Shown here one piece after another: positions 18,847 to 28,457 of a stretch of DNA of 36,157 bases. Positions within the stretch are counted from its first letter, which is position 1. Each line of letters starts with the position of its first letter. The position numbers were made by a program, and so were the translations under genes. Below the pieces are notes generated by a model. The model was given only the letters and a program-made list of their open reading frames with translations. It had not been told where the DNA came from and did not search any database. The stretch covers positions 3,291-39,447 of the forward strand of contig JAQDPW010000021.1 of the NCBI GenBank assembly GCA_027659245.1, given 5' to 3'. This DNA comes from Streptococcaceae bacterium AM104-57 (GTDB lineage Bacteria > Bacillota > Bacilli > Lactobacillales > Streptococcaceae).

Positions 18847-19887
18847 CTATTTAATTATCTTATCCACTGCGTTCTTTAGATAATAACCTTCTTTAAGATT
18901 CTTCATAATATTTTTAGCATTTGTTGCCATTTGCAGATATTCATCCTGACTAATTTTACCCAGTATTTCAGATAATTCAAACAGACTATTAACTGCCAAG
19001 CCTACTCCATTCTTCTCAACAAAGTTCGCCTCTGCTGAATCTTTCCAAACAATAACAGGTAGCCCTGAAGAAAGATACAGGGATAACTTATGGGGATTAT
19101 TATATCTTAAATAATTTCCTGTTACCCCGTCGCAAGTGTCTAGACTTTCTCCGTCCCATACTAATCCGAATCCACTGTTTAAGTGATTAGGAACATCTTC
19201 TGGAGCAAAGGCACCTAAATAGGAAACATTAGAAATCTCTGTTACTGGTTGAAAACCAATTCCCATCAATTGAAAATGAATGTCAGAGACTTTATCTAAC
19301 TGATACAAATAAGGACTTTTATCAGGAGAAAGATTCCCTGCTATTGTCACTGATTTTGAATATTCAATAGATGAAGACACGTCCTTATCATTTAAATAAT
19401 CAAATATTTCTAAAACAACAAGCTTCTTTTCATCTACGCCATACTGAACAAACCAATCTTTCATTTTTTCATTGTGAACAATAATTGAATCAGCAAAAGA
19501 TAGCATTTCATCAAATTCTTTCTGGTAGAATGGATCATCATAAATCCCTCTAATTAATTCCACATCATGAACCAATGAAATTATTTTTACTTGTTTTTTC
19601 CTCAATTTCAGAAGACTTGATGTTCTACCAAAATGATTTCTGCGATAGGGATGTTGTAACAACAAAACATCCCCTTTAGACAATCTATTCAAAACATTAT
19701 TCCACTGTTTATAAAAAGAAAGTTGTCTTATAATTTTCGATACAGGGGATTTATCCTCAGGCTTGTGGCGTACAATTTCTATTTTTTCAAAGTCTAATTC
19801 TTCCAAAATATTGACACAATCGTTGGTCGCTTTACTCCCCGCATGCATGTGTGTCCCATACGATTCAACAATCTGATATTTTTTCAT
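18847..19887 (-). CDS. Glycosyltransferase, galactofuranosyltransferase-like
   Basis: A 346-residue GT-B type enzyme. The N-terminal half carries KGDVLLLQHPYRRNHFGR and IISLVHDVELIRG, typical of the beta-galactofuranosyltransferase family (WbbI, and streptococcal WefE-type enzymes). The C-terminal half has NLSPDKSPYLYQL, FGLVWDGESLDTCDG and NNPHKLSLYLSSGLPVI with a nucleotide-binding pattern. It has no signal peptide. With glf in the same operon, transfer of galactofuranose is the simplest reading, but a pyranose sugar cannot be excluded. Its start overlaps the upstream GT4 gene by 23 bases, so the two are translationally coupled. Confidence 0.83.
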   Translation of the reverse strand: MKKYQIVESYGTHMHAGSKATNDCVNILEELDFEKIEIVRHKPEDKSPVSKIIRQLSFYKQWNNVLNRLSKGDVLLLQHPYRRNHFGRTSSLLKLRKKQVKIISLVHDVELIRGIYDDPFYQKEFDEMLSFADSIIVHNEKMKDWFVQYGVDEKKLVVLEIFDYLNDKDVSSSIEYSKSVTIAGNLSPDKSPYLYQLDKVSDIHFQLMGIGFQPVTEISNVSYLGAFAPEDVPNHLNSGFGLVWDGESLDTCDGVTGNYLRYNNPHKLSLYLSSGLPVIVWKDSAEANFVEKNGVGLAVNSLFELSEILGKISQDEYLQMATNAKNIMKNLKEGYYLKNAVDKIIK

Positions 19888-21010
19888 TCAGTTCTCCCAA
19901 CAGTATATTCTGTAAAGTCAATGCTTGAGTTTCAATTTCAAATCCTTTTAGCTTAAACATTTCTTTTATTTCAAGTTCACTTAATCTAGGTATTTCTACT
20001 AACTCAAGAATATTTTTTGCCCAAACATCAATAGAATCGTTTAGAGATAAGTAACGAATGGAATCTAATATTTTCAATTCTTTCGTAACTGCATCACTTA
20101 CTAAAACAGGTAGTCCATTTGCTTGAGCTTCGACAGCAGATAGAGGTAATCCCTCAAATATTGAAGGCAAAACGAATAGATCTAGAGAACTTAACCATTT
20201 CTTCATATCATTCTGACTTCCTGCTAACAAAACTTTATCTTCAATTCCATAAGATTTTATTTTTTCTTTGATTAAATCTACAGTTGAATTTGCACCCGCA
20301 ACCTTACCAATTATCACTAATCGAAGATTAGGATTTTTCTTGCAAGCTTCATTAAAAACATCTATTAAAAATGGTTGATTTTTTTGGATATCTAGTCGAC
20401 CGACATTGCCAATGACTTTACAATCATTCCACCCTAACTCTGTTCTTAGATCCAGTCTATCTTTTACTGAAAAAGAAAAGTTTTCTACATCAATAGCATT
20501 TTGTATAATTTGCGCACTTGATCGAATTTCATCAGGAAACATATAGTCTGCTGCGATTCCAGAGCAGGCAAAAAAATGTGATGCTGTTTTTGGCAATTTA
20601 GATCTATTCAAATTATGCAAAATTTGTCTTACTTTATTTCCCTTGAACATCGAGCTATGGCTATGGATGATTCGAGTTTTTATCCCATATTTTTTAGCAT
20701 ATTTTAAAAGGTCAAGATTTGGAATTGCCATTGCATTATACCAAATAGCATCATATTTTTTCCCTTCTGTAGCAAAAAACTCTCTTAATTCCCTCATATA
20801 CTTAAGAGGATTTTTTCCTTTACGAGGTAAATAATAAACTTTTGAACCTTTTGAAACAATTTCATCTTCAAATACAATAGGTTCTCTAGTTCTTTTAATA
20901 AAATCAACTTGAAAAATAGATGAATCAAGATGACGATAATAATTCATGATAAAGGTTTCTGTACCAGCAAGAACAGGTGACATTCCTGTCATTAAAATTT
21001 TATAGACCAT
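19865..21010 (-). CDS. GT4-family glycosyltransferase
   Basis: A 381-residue retaining GT-B transferase. The N-terminal domain opens ILMTGMSPVLAGTETFIMNY, where the AGTE loop contacts the acceptor. The C-terminal donor domain contains VIGNVGRLDIQKNQPFLIDVF and the E-x7-E motif SIFEGLPLSAVEAQANGLPV. It adds one sugar to the lipid-linked repeat unit at the inner membrane face. Start and stop overlap its neighbours (21010 shares a base with the upstream gene), showing a tight operon. Neither donor nor linkage can be stated. Confidence 0.9.
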   Translation of the reverse strand: MVYKILMTGMSPVLAGTETFIMNYYRHLDSSIFQVDFIKRTREPIVFEDEIVSKGSKVYYLPRKGKNPLKYMRELREFFATEGKKYDAIWYNAMAIPNLDLLKYAKKYGIKTRIIHSHSSMFKGNKVRQILHNLNRSKLPKTASHFFACSGIAADYMFPDEIRSSAQIIQNAIDVENFSFSVKDRLDLRTELGWNDCKVIGNVGRLDIQKNQPFLIDVFNEACKKNPNLRLVIIGKVAGANSTVDLIKEKIKSYGIEDKVLLAGSQNDMKKWLSSLDLFVLPSIFEGLPLSAVEAQANGLPVLVSDAVTKELKILDSIRYLSLNDSIDVWAKNILELVEIPRLSELEIKEMFKLKGFEIETQALTLQNILLGELNEKISDC

Positions 21011-21948
21011 TATATTTCCTTAGTTAGTTCTATGATTAGCTCTTTAATTTTAGGATATTTTTCTATATCAAACTTTCTTGAGAACAGATATCCATTTTTT
21101 GCAGCTAGTCTTAATTCTTCTATATCTTTCTCACTTTCAGTCCAAGTGTAAGGTTTACCATCCCACCAATTAATATAGCGTAAGTTGCCTTGAAATTCTT
21201 TTTTTAAACCATGATTAATTGAAGCATCATAGACATTACAGTCTTTTAACTCTTTATTTAAAATCATTGGTATAAAAATTTCATCACTGAGAAAAGACTT
21301 TCTAAACATCTTCTCAATATCTGATTCTTTCTTAATCAATAATTCCACAATATTATTTGGTAGTGAAACCCACTGACTAGCTTTTATAGGGATGACTTTA
21401 AACAATTTATACCGATTTACTCTAAATAGTTTTTGAATCCATACTTCTAAATTACGATAAATCTTGAATGCAAGTTTTCCAACAGCACCTGGTAGAGTCC
21501 GATAGGTAAAACTTTCAAAAAGATGATAATATTTAAATCTATTTATATCTTCACCATTATCCTCTATGTTCATAAAAGTAAGAAATGAATAGTCTTTATA
21601 ATCGTTAAAAAAATCATGAATTCTCTGCTGAGAAAGTAACGGCAAATCTACACCACTTATTAAATGATAAAAATAGTAAGAATCTCTTTTAGAGGCAGCT
21701 TTAAATAAGATCATTTCAGCTTCAATTTGGGAATATCCACCCCAACTCACCGAAACTCTTTCAGTAAAATAAACTTGAGATCGTTTTACACTGGATTTAA
21801 TTAAATCCAAAAAATAATCATCAATATCTGATTTTTTATCAATATGGATAAAAATATCATTATCTTGATGATCCAATAAAGAAACTAGAAATGCTAGTTG
21901 ATTAAATTGGCTGTGAGCTAAGATTAAATATGCATGCTTATGCACCAT
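21010..21948 (-). CDS. GT14-like beta-1,6-N-acetylglucosaminyl or related transferase
   Basis: A 312-residue protein of the core-2/I-branching enzyme family (PF02485-type). The characteristic N-terminus HAYLILAHSQFNQLAFLVSL leads to NDIFIHIDKKSD, VSVSWGGYSQIEAEM and YYFYHLISGVDLPL. Further on are SQWVSLPNN and FLSDEIFIPM, followed by the acidic NWWDGKPYTW. Bacterial members transfer sugars such as GlcNAc, glucose or galactose in capsule loci. This enzyme could add a side branch. It overlaps the GT2 gene by 11 bases. The family is well supported, but donor and linkage are not. Confidence 0.87.
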   Translation of the reverse strand: MVHKHAYLILAHSQFNQLAFLVSLLDHQDNDIFIHIDKKSDIDDYFLDLIKSSVKRSQVYFTERVSVSWGGYSQIEAEMILFKAASKRDSYYFYHLISGVDLPLLSQQRIHDFFNDYKDYSFLTFMNIEDNGEDINRFKYYHLFESFTYRTLPGAVGKLAFKIYRNLEVWIQKLFRVNRYKLFKVIPIKASQWVSLPNNIVELLIKKESDIEKMFRKSFLSDEIFIPMILNKELKDCNVYDASINHGLKKEFQGNLRYINWWDGKPYTWTESEKDIEELRLAAKNGYLFSRKFDIEKYPKIKELIIELTKEI

Positions 21949-22930
21949 AATTTTTTATCCTTATCATAGTATTTATCACTTTCGCAAATAAATTATAGGA
22001 AGTTGTGAAGAGTATAATCAATATCTTTCTACTAAGAGGAATGGCTTGTTTTAGTAAGACTCTCTTATTTTTCTTCAATCTAGATACCATAGATTTTATT
22101 TGAGTTTCATTTAACATGCGAATATTTTTATAATCTACAGAAAGGGCTATTTCTGTCAAAAGTGCCAAATCCGCTCTGTAGCGATTAATTTGAGCCCAGT
22201 CTTTGTATTTATCATTATTACTTTCAGTCGCATACTGACATACTAAATCCCAGCCTTTTAACACATCAAAATGTTTAGATGTAAATTTAGCTGTCAGACC
22301 AGAGTCATTAATAAAATAATTATAAACAATCTTATCAGTAACAACTATCTTTTCTGAGTTTAGAATGTAGCGGAACATGGTTGGAACGTCTTCTGCAAAG
22401 AAACCAGACGGAAATTCAATACCTTCTACAACTTCTCTTTTATACATTTTATTCCAAACATAATACTCAATTGTCTGACTTTCAATCTTAAAGTAACGTT
22501 TGGCATACTCTTCCTGCGTCAATAATTGCAAAACAGGGGTATTTTGTTGATGATCCACAATTTTAGAGGTTCTATAAACCCCTCCTACAACCATATCTGC
22601 ATTATAACTTTTAGCTTGTTCCAATAAAAATTCTACTGCATCAAGTTCCAACCAATCATCCGAGTCAAGAAACATGACAAAATCCCCTGTCATATATTTT
22701 AACCCAGTATTACGTGCTTCAGATAATCCTCTATTTTCCTGATGATATAATTTAGCTCTTTTATCAGTTTGAACAAATTCTTCACAAATAAATCCTGATT
22801 TATCCGTAGATCCATCATTAATCAAAATCACTTCTAAATCTTTATATGTCTGATTGAAGACGGAGGACAGGCATCTATCCAAGTATTGTTCTACATTATA
22901 TACAGGAATAATAATACTTACTTTCGTCAT
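21938..22930 (-). CDS. GT2-family glycosyltransferase
   Basis: A 330-residue inverting GT-A enzyme. The nucleotide-binding start SIIIPVYNVEQYLDRCLSSV and LINDGSTDKSG are followed by GLSEARNTGL and the metal-binding DSDD in FLDSDDWLEL. The C-terminal third (after about residue 220) is basic, ending in a hydrophobic helix that may lie against the membrane. It is one of four to six transferases acting on the repeat unit. It overlaps wzy by 4 bases (22927-22930). The exact donor cannot be identified. Confidence 0.92.
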   Translation of the reverse strand: MTKVSIIIPVYNVEQYLDRCLSSVFNQTYKDLEVILINDGSTDKSGFICEEFVQTDKRAKLYHQENRGLSEARNTGLKYMTGDFVMFLDSDDWLELDAVEFLLEQAKSYNADMVVGGVYRTSKIVDHQQNTPVLQLLTQEEYAKRYFKIESQTIEYYVWNKMYKREVVEGIEFPSGFFAEDVPTMFRYILNSEKIVVTDKIVYNYFINDSGLTAKFTSKHFDVLKGWDLVCQYATESNNDKYKDWAQINRYRADLALLTEIALSVDYKNIRMLNETQIKSMVSRLKKNKRVLLKQAIPLSRKILIILFTTSYNLFAKVINTMIRIKNYGA

Positions 22931-24129
22931 TTTTCTCCATTATCCAATTGTAAATTTACTTCAAAAGCAGACTGATTTTGATTCATTAAAGTACCAATCA
23001 AAATCAAAAAAATATTATAGTGAAGATTTATAATTAAATCATCTATTATAGCATGAAAACTTAATATAATCAGAATTAATGATAATACATATTGTTTTTG
23101 CTTCAAAAGATGATGTAAAGTTAATGTAAAAATTACCAATAGGATAACCAAAACAAACAATCCATATCGTTGTAATATTTGGATATAGAGATTATCAACG
23201 TACAAATATTCACTCAATCCCCTTTGTCCATTGATATCTAAACCATTCCCAATCCAATTAATCTTTTGTCCAAATAAATTATAACCATATACATTCAAAG
23301 AACGATTAGCATAATAAATTCTACCACCTAGAAATTGGTTGATATTCTTACTCAATTCATTCAAAAAAGGACTTGAAAAACTCAGATACATTTTTGCTAT
23401 CAAATAACTTAAATATGCATTTACTATATAAGTTAATTTAAAAGTTTTTAATAAAAGACCTGAAGACTTTAAAATTGATGGATACCATTTTACTACAAGG
23501 TTAATTCCTAGTAAGAATAAAGAACTAATAAAAGTTAATCGTGAATCTGTTTGGTAGAAAATCCAAATTGTTGAAAGCAATAAAAAAAACAAACGTTTAT
23601 AGCTTACCTTATCTTGAGTTAAGAACAATGAACTTGCTACAATATTTAGCATCACTGTAGATGGGAACAATGAATATCGAAAACCAAGATAATGCCGTAT
23701 TCTTCCTGATGAAAATTCAACATAGTTGGAAATTAAACCAATTTGACTACTCAAGATAACAAATATTAAAGTAAATAAACTAATATAAAAAGAAGTTTTC
23801 GCTACATATTTAAAAGATATATCTCTTAGACTAAAGATAAAAATAACACTTATTGCTAATGTTGATAGAAATCCTGTTACACTACTAACCAAAGCATAAA
23901 CAATTATAACTCCTAATAACGATATTACTTTTTGAAAATTAAATTTATTATTGATTAATTCTTTAACTATTAAAAGCATAACTGAAATAAGAATTGCTGC
24001 ATTATAAATTGCACCTGATATATATCTGGCATAAAAGGTCGTATTCAACAGTGAAATAAATAAAAAAAGTATCAGTGAAAATAAACTCAGTGTTTCTACT
24101 AATGTTAATTTTTTAAATTTTATACGCAT
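22927..24129 (-). CDS. wzy: Repeat-unit polymerase Wzy
   Basis: A 400-residue membrane protein with roughly 10-12 hydrophobic segments starting at residue 12 (TLSLFSLILFLFISLLN). A large non-membrane stretch at about 260-315 (NINQFLGGRIYYANRSLN, then YGYNLFGQKINWIGNGLD) is the outer loop expected in Wzy. Its position just after the first transferase genes fits. It joins repeat units at the outer membrane face. The gene is very AT-rich and low-similarity in type, as Wzy proteins are, so assignment rests on topology and context. Serotype-level matches would be the decisive test. Confidence 0.85.
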   Translation of the reverse strand: MRIKFKKLTLVETLSLFSLILFLFISLLNTTFYARYISGAIYNAAILISVMLLIVKELINNKFNFQKVISLLGVIIVYALVSSVTGFLSTLAISVIFIFSLRDISFKYVAKTSFYISLFTLIFVILSSQIGLISNYVEFSSGRIRHYLGFRYSLFPSTVMLNIVASSLFLTQDKVSYKRLFFLLLSTIWIFYQTDSRLTFISSLFLLGINLVVKWYPSILKSSGLLLKTFKLTYIVNAYLSYLIAKMYLSFSSPFLNELSKNINQFLGGRIYYANRSLNVYGYNLFGQKINWIGNGLDINGQRGLSEYLYVDNLYIQILQRYGLFVLVILLVIFTLTLHHLLKQKQYVLSLILIILSFHAIIDDLIINLHYNIFLILIGTLMNQNQSAFEVNLQLDNGEK

Positions 24130-24138
24130 ATCTAAGAC

Positions 24139-24930
24139 CTAAAAACTTTTTCCATATTTTTTTCCTAAAAACTTTGCTTGTAAGAATGATAAACCTTTTT
24201 CAAATAGATTTACTTTTTCCATATACATAAAATGTGCTTCCGTAGTAGTCAAATTATTCTTTACCAACCATACATTAAATAATAATTCACTTACTCTACC
24301 AAATAGACGGGCTTCAAAAGGAGTTAAATCTGATAAATCCATACACTCATACATACTATCTAAAATTGGAAACAACCATTCAAAATAATTATTTGCTAAT
24401 TCCTTTTTCATTATAAACATATTGAACATGTAGCCACTACGTTGTTTCATAACTTTGTCAAATGAATCAAGGTATTCAGGTTGTTGCTTCTCAATGATTT
24501 TTCTAGCCAAATCTAGATGGCTAGCATCTAATGTGTGTGCATAATGAGAGTATAGAGTTTCAATATAATATTTTCTTTTTTTAGGAACTATTATATCCCC
24601 TTTTCTCAAAAGCAACTCAATTTCTTCCTGATTTAAAATTACTTCGTCAATCTTTAGATTTTCTTTATAAGATTGACTTTTTTTCGTGAAATATCGGCGA
24701 TAATGAACTAAACCAAGATAATCGCAATCTAGATTTTTCCATGCCCAATATAGCCCTGTTAATTCACAATAGTAGGGGTTTAACTGAGAGATGTTTTCTC
24801 CAGTATTATCCCCTTGATATCCCAAATCATCTTTTCCTTCACACCCAACATGGACTGGCAGATACAATTCTTTATTTTTTGGCATCTCAAAGCTTTTATG
24901 AGTCGCCACTATGATTTTAATATTTGTCAT
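24139..24930 (-). CDS. wciB: DUF4422 glycosyltransferase, WciB-like
   Basis: A 263-residue protein, start chosen at ATG 24930. The 5' end IKIIVATHKSFEMPKNKELY, then LYLPVHVG, the GDNTGENIS turn and the ELTGLYWAWKNLD to LGLVHYRRYF block define the DUF4422 family. In pneumococcus this family includes WciB, which as I recall has been reported to add beta-1,3-galactofuranose to the lipid-linked glucose. A longer frame begins at 24951 but overlaps wchA and lacks a ribosome site. The chosen ATG has AGGAGG a few bases upstream and follows the wchA stop by seven bases. Being next to wchA, it probably adds the second sugar. The symbol is by family and context only. Confidence 0.85.
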   Translation of the reverse strand: MTNIKIIVATHKSFEMPKNKELYLPVHVGCEGKDDLGYQGDNTGENISQLNPYYCELTGLYWAWKNLDCDYLGLVHYRRYFTKKSQSYKENLKIDEVILNQEEIELLLRKGDIIVPKKRKYYIETLYSHYAHTLDASHLDLARKIIEKQQPEYLDSFDKVMKQRSGYMFNMFIMKKELANNYFEWLFPILDSMYECMDLSDLTPFEARLFGRVSELLFNVWLVKNNLTTTEAHFMYMEKVNLFEKGLSFLQAKFLGKKYGKSF

Positions 24931-24937
24931 ACCCCTC

Positions 24938-26308
24938 CTACTTCGCTCCATCTCTCATCAACACAACTTTTACAGTTTTCAACAAAATTTCAATATCTTT
25001 CCAGATTGTCCAATTATCAATATAAGCCACATCTAGTTTTACAACATCGTCAAAATCGGTTATTTTACTTCGGCCACTAATTTGCCACAAGCCTGTAATA
25101 CCAGGTTTAAAGCTAAGACGACGTTTTTGCTCAGGTGTGTACTTTTCGTACTCATCTACAGTTGGTGGGCGTGTGCCGACCAGACTCATATCTCCTATAA
25201 AGACATTCCAAAACTGGGGTAACTCATCTAAACTGGTTTTACGAATAAAACAACCAATTTTTGTAACACGAGGATCATCGTCCATCTTAAACATTCCACC
25301 TTGCATCGTGTTCTGCCCCATAAAATCTTTTTTTCTCTGCTCTGCATCAACACACATTGATCTAAATTTATAAAAGGTAAAATGTCGACCATTTTTCCCT
25401 ATACGAGTTTGAGCAAAAATAGCTGGTCCCCCATCTTTACGAATCAAGGGGACCAAAAATAGACTAGCAATTCCACAAAGGAGCAACCCAACAATAGCTC
25501 CACAAATATCAAGGATTCGTTTGGCAATTATATGACTAGGATTGTAAAAGTTTGTAGAAAATGTCACCACATTCAAACCTGCCATCCCATGGATTTGTTT
25601 ATCTCGACCTAAACTTTTATCGAAAGTATTTAAGTTAACTGTTACATCAATCCCCATTATTTCAAACTGAGAAATAACAGTCTCGATATCATAGTCCTCA
25701 CTTGGGAGATTGACAAAAACTTCATCCACCACTCCATGCGTGGCATAAGAAAGCAACTGTTCCCTCGGCACAACGGCGACCTTATCATGAGTAAACTCTG
25801 GCATGTCTAAAACGCTTACTGCAACGATTCTCCCTGGAACATCATTAGCTGTTAATAATCGATCCAATACTTTTTCGGTACGTGATATCGCCGTAATCAA
25901 TAAAATATTACGACTTCCCTTCACATTATGTTTGAAGATTCTCCAATATCTCTTCACAAAGAAACTGAGTAGATAATTCAAGACACTGTACAAGGAAAGC
26001 AAGTATACCATCCCACGCCTTGAAATTACAAACTTTTCCTTCAAGAAAAAACTTGAAAAACTAATCAGCAGAGCATAAAAGATAATATATTTAATTGTTT
26101 CTACTAACTCAACATACTGGCCTCGTTTAAAAAAATCCTTACCGTATCCACTGATATAGAAGGCGACAAAGTGAAGAAAAAACAGAACAAATACTGTATT
26201 TAAAACAATGTCAGTTTCTGAAATTGCAATCAGTACATAAGCTAATAAACTAACAAGTATACTCTGCAAGAGGGCCAGAGTTATATTGTAGAGGCCTCTT
26301 CCTTCCAT
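24938..26308 (-). CDS. wchA: Undecaprenyl-phosphate glucose-1-phosphate transferase
   Basis: The initiating enzyme of the repeat unit: it transfers sugar-1-phosphate (glucose-1-phosphate in WchA/CpsE) to undecaprenyl phosphate. At 456 residues it has about four to five N-terminal membrane segments (10-120) and a central soluble region. The conserved C-terminal catalytic domain is at about 260-456 ([58 protein letters not shown] and [19 protein letters not shown]). The WchA-type is inferred from that last block and from position. Related initiators with other sugars (WciI, WcjG, WcjH) are less likely but were not excluded. It starts 15 bases after wze. Confidence 0.93.
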   Translation of the reverse strand: MEGRGLYNITLALLQSILVSLLAYVLIAISETDIVLNTVFVLFFLHFVAFYISGYGKDFFKRGQYVELVETIKYIIFYALLISFSSFFLKEKFVISRRGMVYLLSLYSVLNYLLSFFVKRYWRIFKHNVKGSRNILLITAISRTEKVLDRLLTANDVPGRIVAVSVLDMPEFTHDKVAVVPREQLLSYATHGVVDEVFVNLPSEDYDIETVISQFEIMGIDVTVNLNTFDKSLGRDKQIHGMAGLNVVTFSTNFYNPSHIIAKRILDICGAIVGLLLCGIASLFLVPLIRKDGGPAIFAQTRIGKNGRHFTFYKFRSMCVDAEQRKKDFMGQNTMQGGMFKMDDDPRVTKIGCFIRKTSLDELPQFWNVFIGDMSLVGTRPPTVDEYEKYTPEQKRRLSFKPGITGLWQISGRSKITDFDDVVKLDVAYIDNWTIWKDIEILLKTVKVVLMRDGAK

Positions 26309-26323
26309 ACTGAACTCCCTATC

Positions 26324-27013
26324 TTATTTTTTTCTTTTACCATAAGAACCGTAAGTTCCATAAGATCCATATTTTTCTCGTTTAACATCAAATTTATTTA
26401 AAACAACACCTAAAAATGGGATCCCTGTTTGTTCTAGCTGAACTTTAGCTTTTTGAATGTCTCTTCTTTTTGTTCCGCCAGCTTCTGTAACCAAAATCGA
26501 GGCATCGCATTTCTGAACAATAATTGCTGCATCAATCACAACTCCTATTGGGGCTGTATCAACAATAATATAATCAAAATATTTCCGTAAGGTTTCAATC
26601 ATCAAGCCAAAATTGGCACTTTGAAGAAGAGCTGTTGGGTTTGGAGAAGGTGACCCTGATTGGATTATAAACAAATCATCAATATTTGTTTCACAAAGGC
26701 CATGAGATAAATCTTGTGTCCCAGCTAGATAATCAGTTAAACCTGTGATTCGTTCTCTGGACTTGAATACTCCAGACATAACTGAATTTCGGATATCAGC
26801 ATCAATCAAAAGTGTCTTGTACCCTGCTCGCGCAAAAGCCAAAGCAATATTTGTAGAAGTTGTCGATTTCCCTTCGTTTGGTTCAACAGAGGAAATCGTT
26901 ATAACCTTTAAGTTATCTCCGCTCAACTGTATATTGGTACGTAAAGCATTGTAATATTCTTCTGCTTTTTTTGCAGAATCAAGTTTTTGTTTTGTTAATT
27001 CTAACTTCGCCAT
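26324..27013 (-). CDS. wze: Capsule tyrosine autokinase Wze (CpsD)
   Basis: A bacterial tyrosine kinase that acts with Wzd on chain length and export, and is reversed by Wzh. The 229 residues contain a Walker A motif in EPNEGKSTTSTNIALAFA at about residue 44 and Walker A' LLIDADIRNS. Walker B is IIVDTAPIG, and the C-terminal phosphorylation tail is YGSYGTYGSYGKRKK with four tyrosines in the last 15 residues. It is a separate protein from Wzd, as in pneumococcus. Spacing to wzd is 10 bases and to wchA 15. Confidence 0.97.
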   Translation of the reverse strand: MAKLELTKQKLDSAKKAEEYYNALRTNIQLSGDNLKVITISSVEPNEGKSTTSTNIALAFARAGYKTLLIDADIRNSVMSGVFKSRERITGLTDYLAGTQDLSHGLCETNIDDLFIIQSGSPSPNPTALLQSANFGLMIETLRKYFDYIIVDTAPIGVVIDAAIIVQKCDASILVTEAGGTKRRDIQKAKVQLEQTGIPFLGVVLNKFDVKREKYGSYGTYGSYGKRKK

Positions 27014-27023
27014 AAGTTCTCCC

Positions 27024-27716
27024 TTACTTTAATTTATCCATATCAGGAATGACTCCAAGGAGTGAAATTTTCATAACATCTTCGATATCTTCTGGCCGTT
27101 TGACACGATCATCAAATAGTTCAACCAACAAGACCACTACAATCACTAATCCTGCACCTACTCCAACTCCCATTATCGTATTACGACGAATATTTGGTGA
27201 GGATGGTCCAGTAGCTGGACGTGCTTCCTCCAAGGTAGTTACGTCAGAAACATGGGTTACAGAAATAATCTTTTGCGCCGCAACATCTCGAAGTGCATTT
27301 GCAATCCGACTTGCTTCGTCAGGTTTGTAATCACTAACTGAAATAGATACGATACGTGTGTCTGCAGGAACCGTTACTTGAATCTTCTTAGCTAATATTT
27401 TCGCATTAATGTTTAAGCTAAGATCAGCAACTACTTTCTCTAGGACATCTTGGGAAAGAATGATTTCACGATAGTCCTTAACCAGGTACGCTCCTGCTTG
27501 TAGATCTTGATTTGTCAATCCTGTTTTATCACTTTGGTTTCGATTAACTACATAGATCCGAGTTGTACTTCTATACTCAGGCTTCACCACAAAACTACTA
27601 TATGCAAATGCAGCGGCTCCTGCTACGATGGCTACAAGAAGGATGGGCAGCTTCTTTTTCCATAATGCCTTTAACAACTGAATAACATTGATTTCAATAG
27701 TATCTTTTTCTTTCAT
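27024..27716 (-). CDS. wzd: Capsule chain-length and kinase-activating membrane protein Wzd (CpsC)
   Basis: A 230-residue polysaccharide co-polymerase that supports Wze kinase and polymer length. Membrane segments lie at about 19-38 ([20 protein letters not shown]) and 180-203 ([19 protein letters not shown]). Between them is a periplasm-facing, here extracytoplasmic, Wzz-like domain, with [20 protein letters not shown] early and [14 protein letters not shown] before the second segment. The last residues [19 protein letters not shown] contact Wze. Order and spacing are those of pneumococcal cps loci. Confidence 0.97.
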   Translation of the reverse strand: MKEKDTIEINVIQLLKALWKKKLPILLVAIVAGAAAFAYSSFVVKPEYRSTTRIYVVNRNQSDKTGLTNQDLQAGAYLVKDYREIILSQDVLEKVVADLSLNINAKILAKKIQVTVPADTRIVSISVSDYKPDEASRIANALRDVAAQKIISVTHVSDVTTLEEARPATGPSSPNIRRNTIMGVGVGAGLVIVVVLLVELFDDRVKRPEDIEDVMKISLLGVIPDMDKLK

Positions 27717-27724
27717 TATAACTC

Positions 27725-28456
27725 CTAAATAATTTGATCTTTAATGACTTTTTCGGGATTTAATACAAAGAGTTCCCGAGCCTTATCTTGGCCATACTTT
27801 TTACTCACTATTTCGTAGGCTTCCTTCATATAAGGAGGGCGAGCATCTAGATTATGCATATCACTAGCAACTATATGAACCAAGTCCCTCTCTAAGAAAT
27901 AGCGAGCACGTTTTTTCATGAATTTATAAGTATCACCAAACAATTTTGGTTTAAGAATACTTGAACTATTGACTTGTGTATAGCAACCCATATTAATGAG
28001 CTCTTTAACCCTTTTTTCGTTATTTTCCAAAGCATCGTAACGCTCTATATGAGCTATTACAGGTGTTATCCCCAACATGAGAACATTCGTTAGTGCATTA
28101 TGAATGTCTCGGTAAGGAGTATTCATGCTGAATTCTATCAGGGCGTAACGGGTGCCATTTAGTTGTGGAATCTGCTGATCCTCTAATTTTTTCAAAGCAT
28201 CACTGCTGTAATAGATTTCTGCTCCATACAAGATGGTTAAATCAGGAGCAACCTCTTTAGCCAACTCCTTGACAACTTTAAAATTTCTTAATATGTCCTC
28301 TTCTGGTGTTTCAAACATCCCCTTTCGACGATGGGAAGTCGAAACGATGGTACGAACTCCTTGAGCATAAGCTTCCTTCAGAAGCGCTATACTTTCTGCC
28401 TTATCCTTAGGTCCATCATCTACATCAAAAACTATGTGTGAATGGATATCAATCAT
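27725..28456 (-). CDS. wzh: Tyrosine-protein phosphatase Wzh (CpsB)
   Basis: A 243-residue PHP-superfamily metal-dependent phosphatase that removes phosphate from Wze. The manganese-binding HxH occurs in [16 protein letters not shown] at residues 5 and 7. [10 protein letters not shown] and PVIAHIERY supply further metal ligands, and ASDMHNL near residue 195 completes the site. It starts one base after the wzg stop region, in the usual wzg-wzh-wzd-wze order. It has no signal sequence. Confidence 0.97.
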   Translation of the reverse strand: MIDIHSHIVFDVDDGPKDKAESIALLKEAYAQGVRTIVSTSHRRKGMFETPEEDILRNFKVVKELAKEVAPDLTILYGAEIYYSSDALKKLEDQQIPQLNGTRYALIEFSMNTPYRDIHNALTNVLMLGITPVIAHIERYDALENNEKRVKELINMGCYTQVNSSSILKPKLFGDTYKFMKKRARYFLERDLVHIVASDMHNLDARPPYMKEAYEIVSKKYGQDKARELFVLNPEKVIKDQII

Positions 28457-28457
28457 C

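Noticed and set aside
24931..24951. Upstream start for the DUF4422 gene (MERSRRG extension)
   Set aside because: It overlaps the end of wchA, has no ribosome site, and adds a basic heptapeptide absent from the family N-terminus. ATG 24930 has AGGAGG just upstream.
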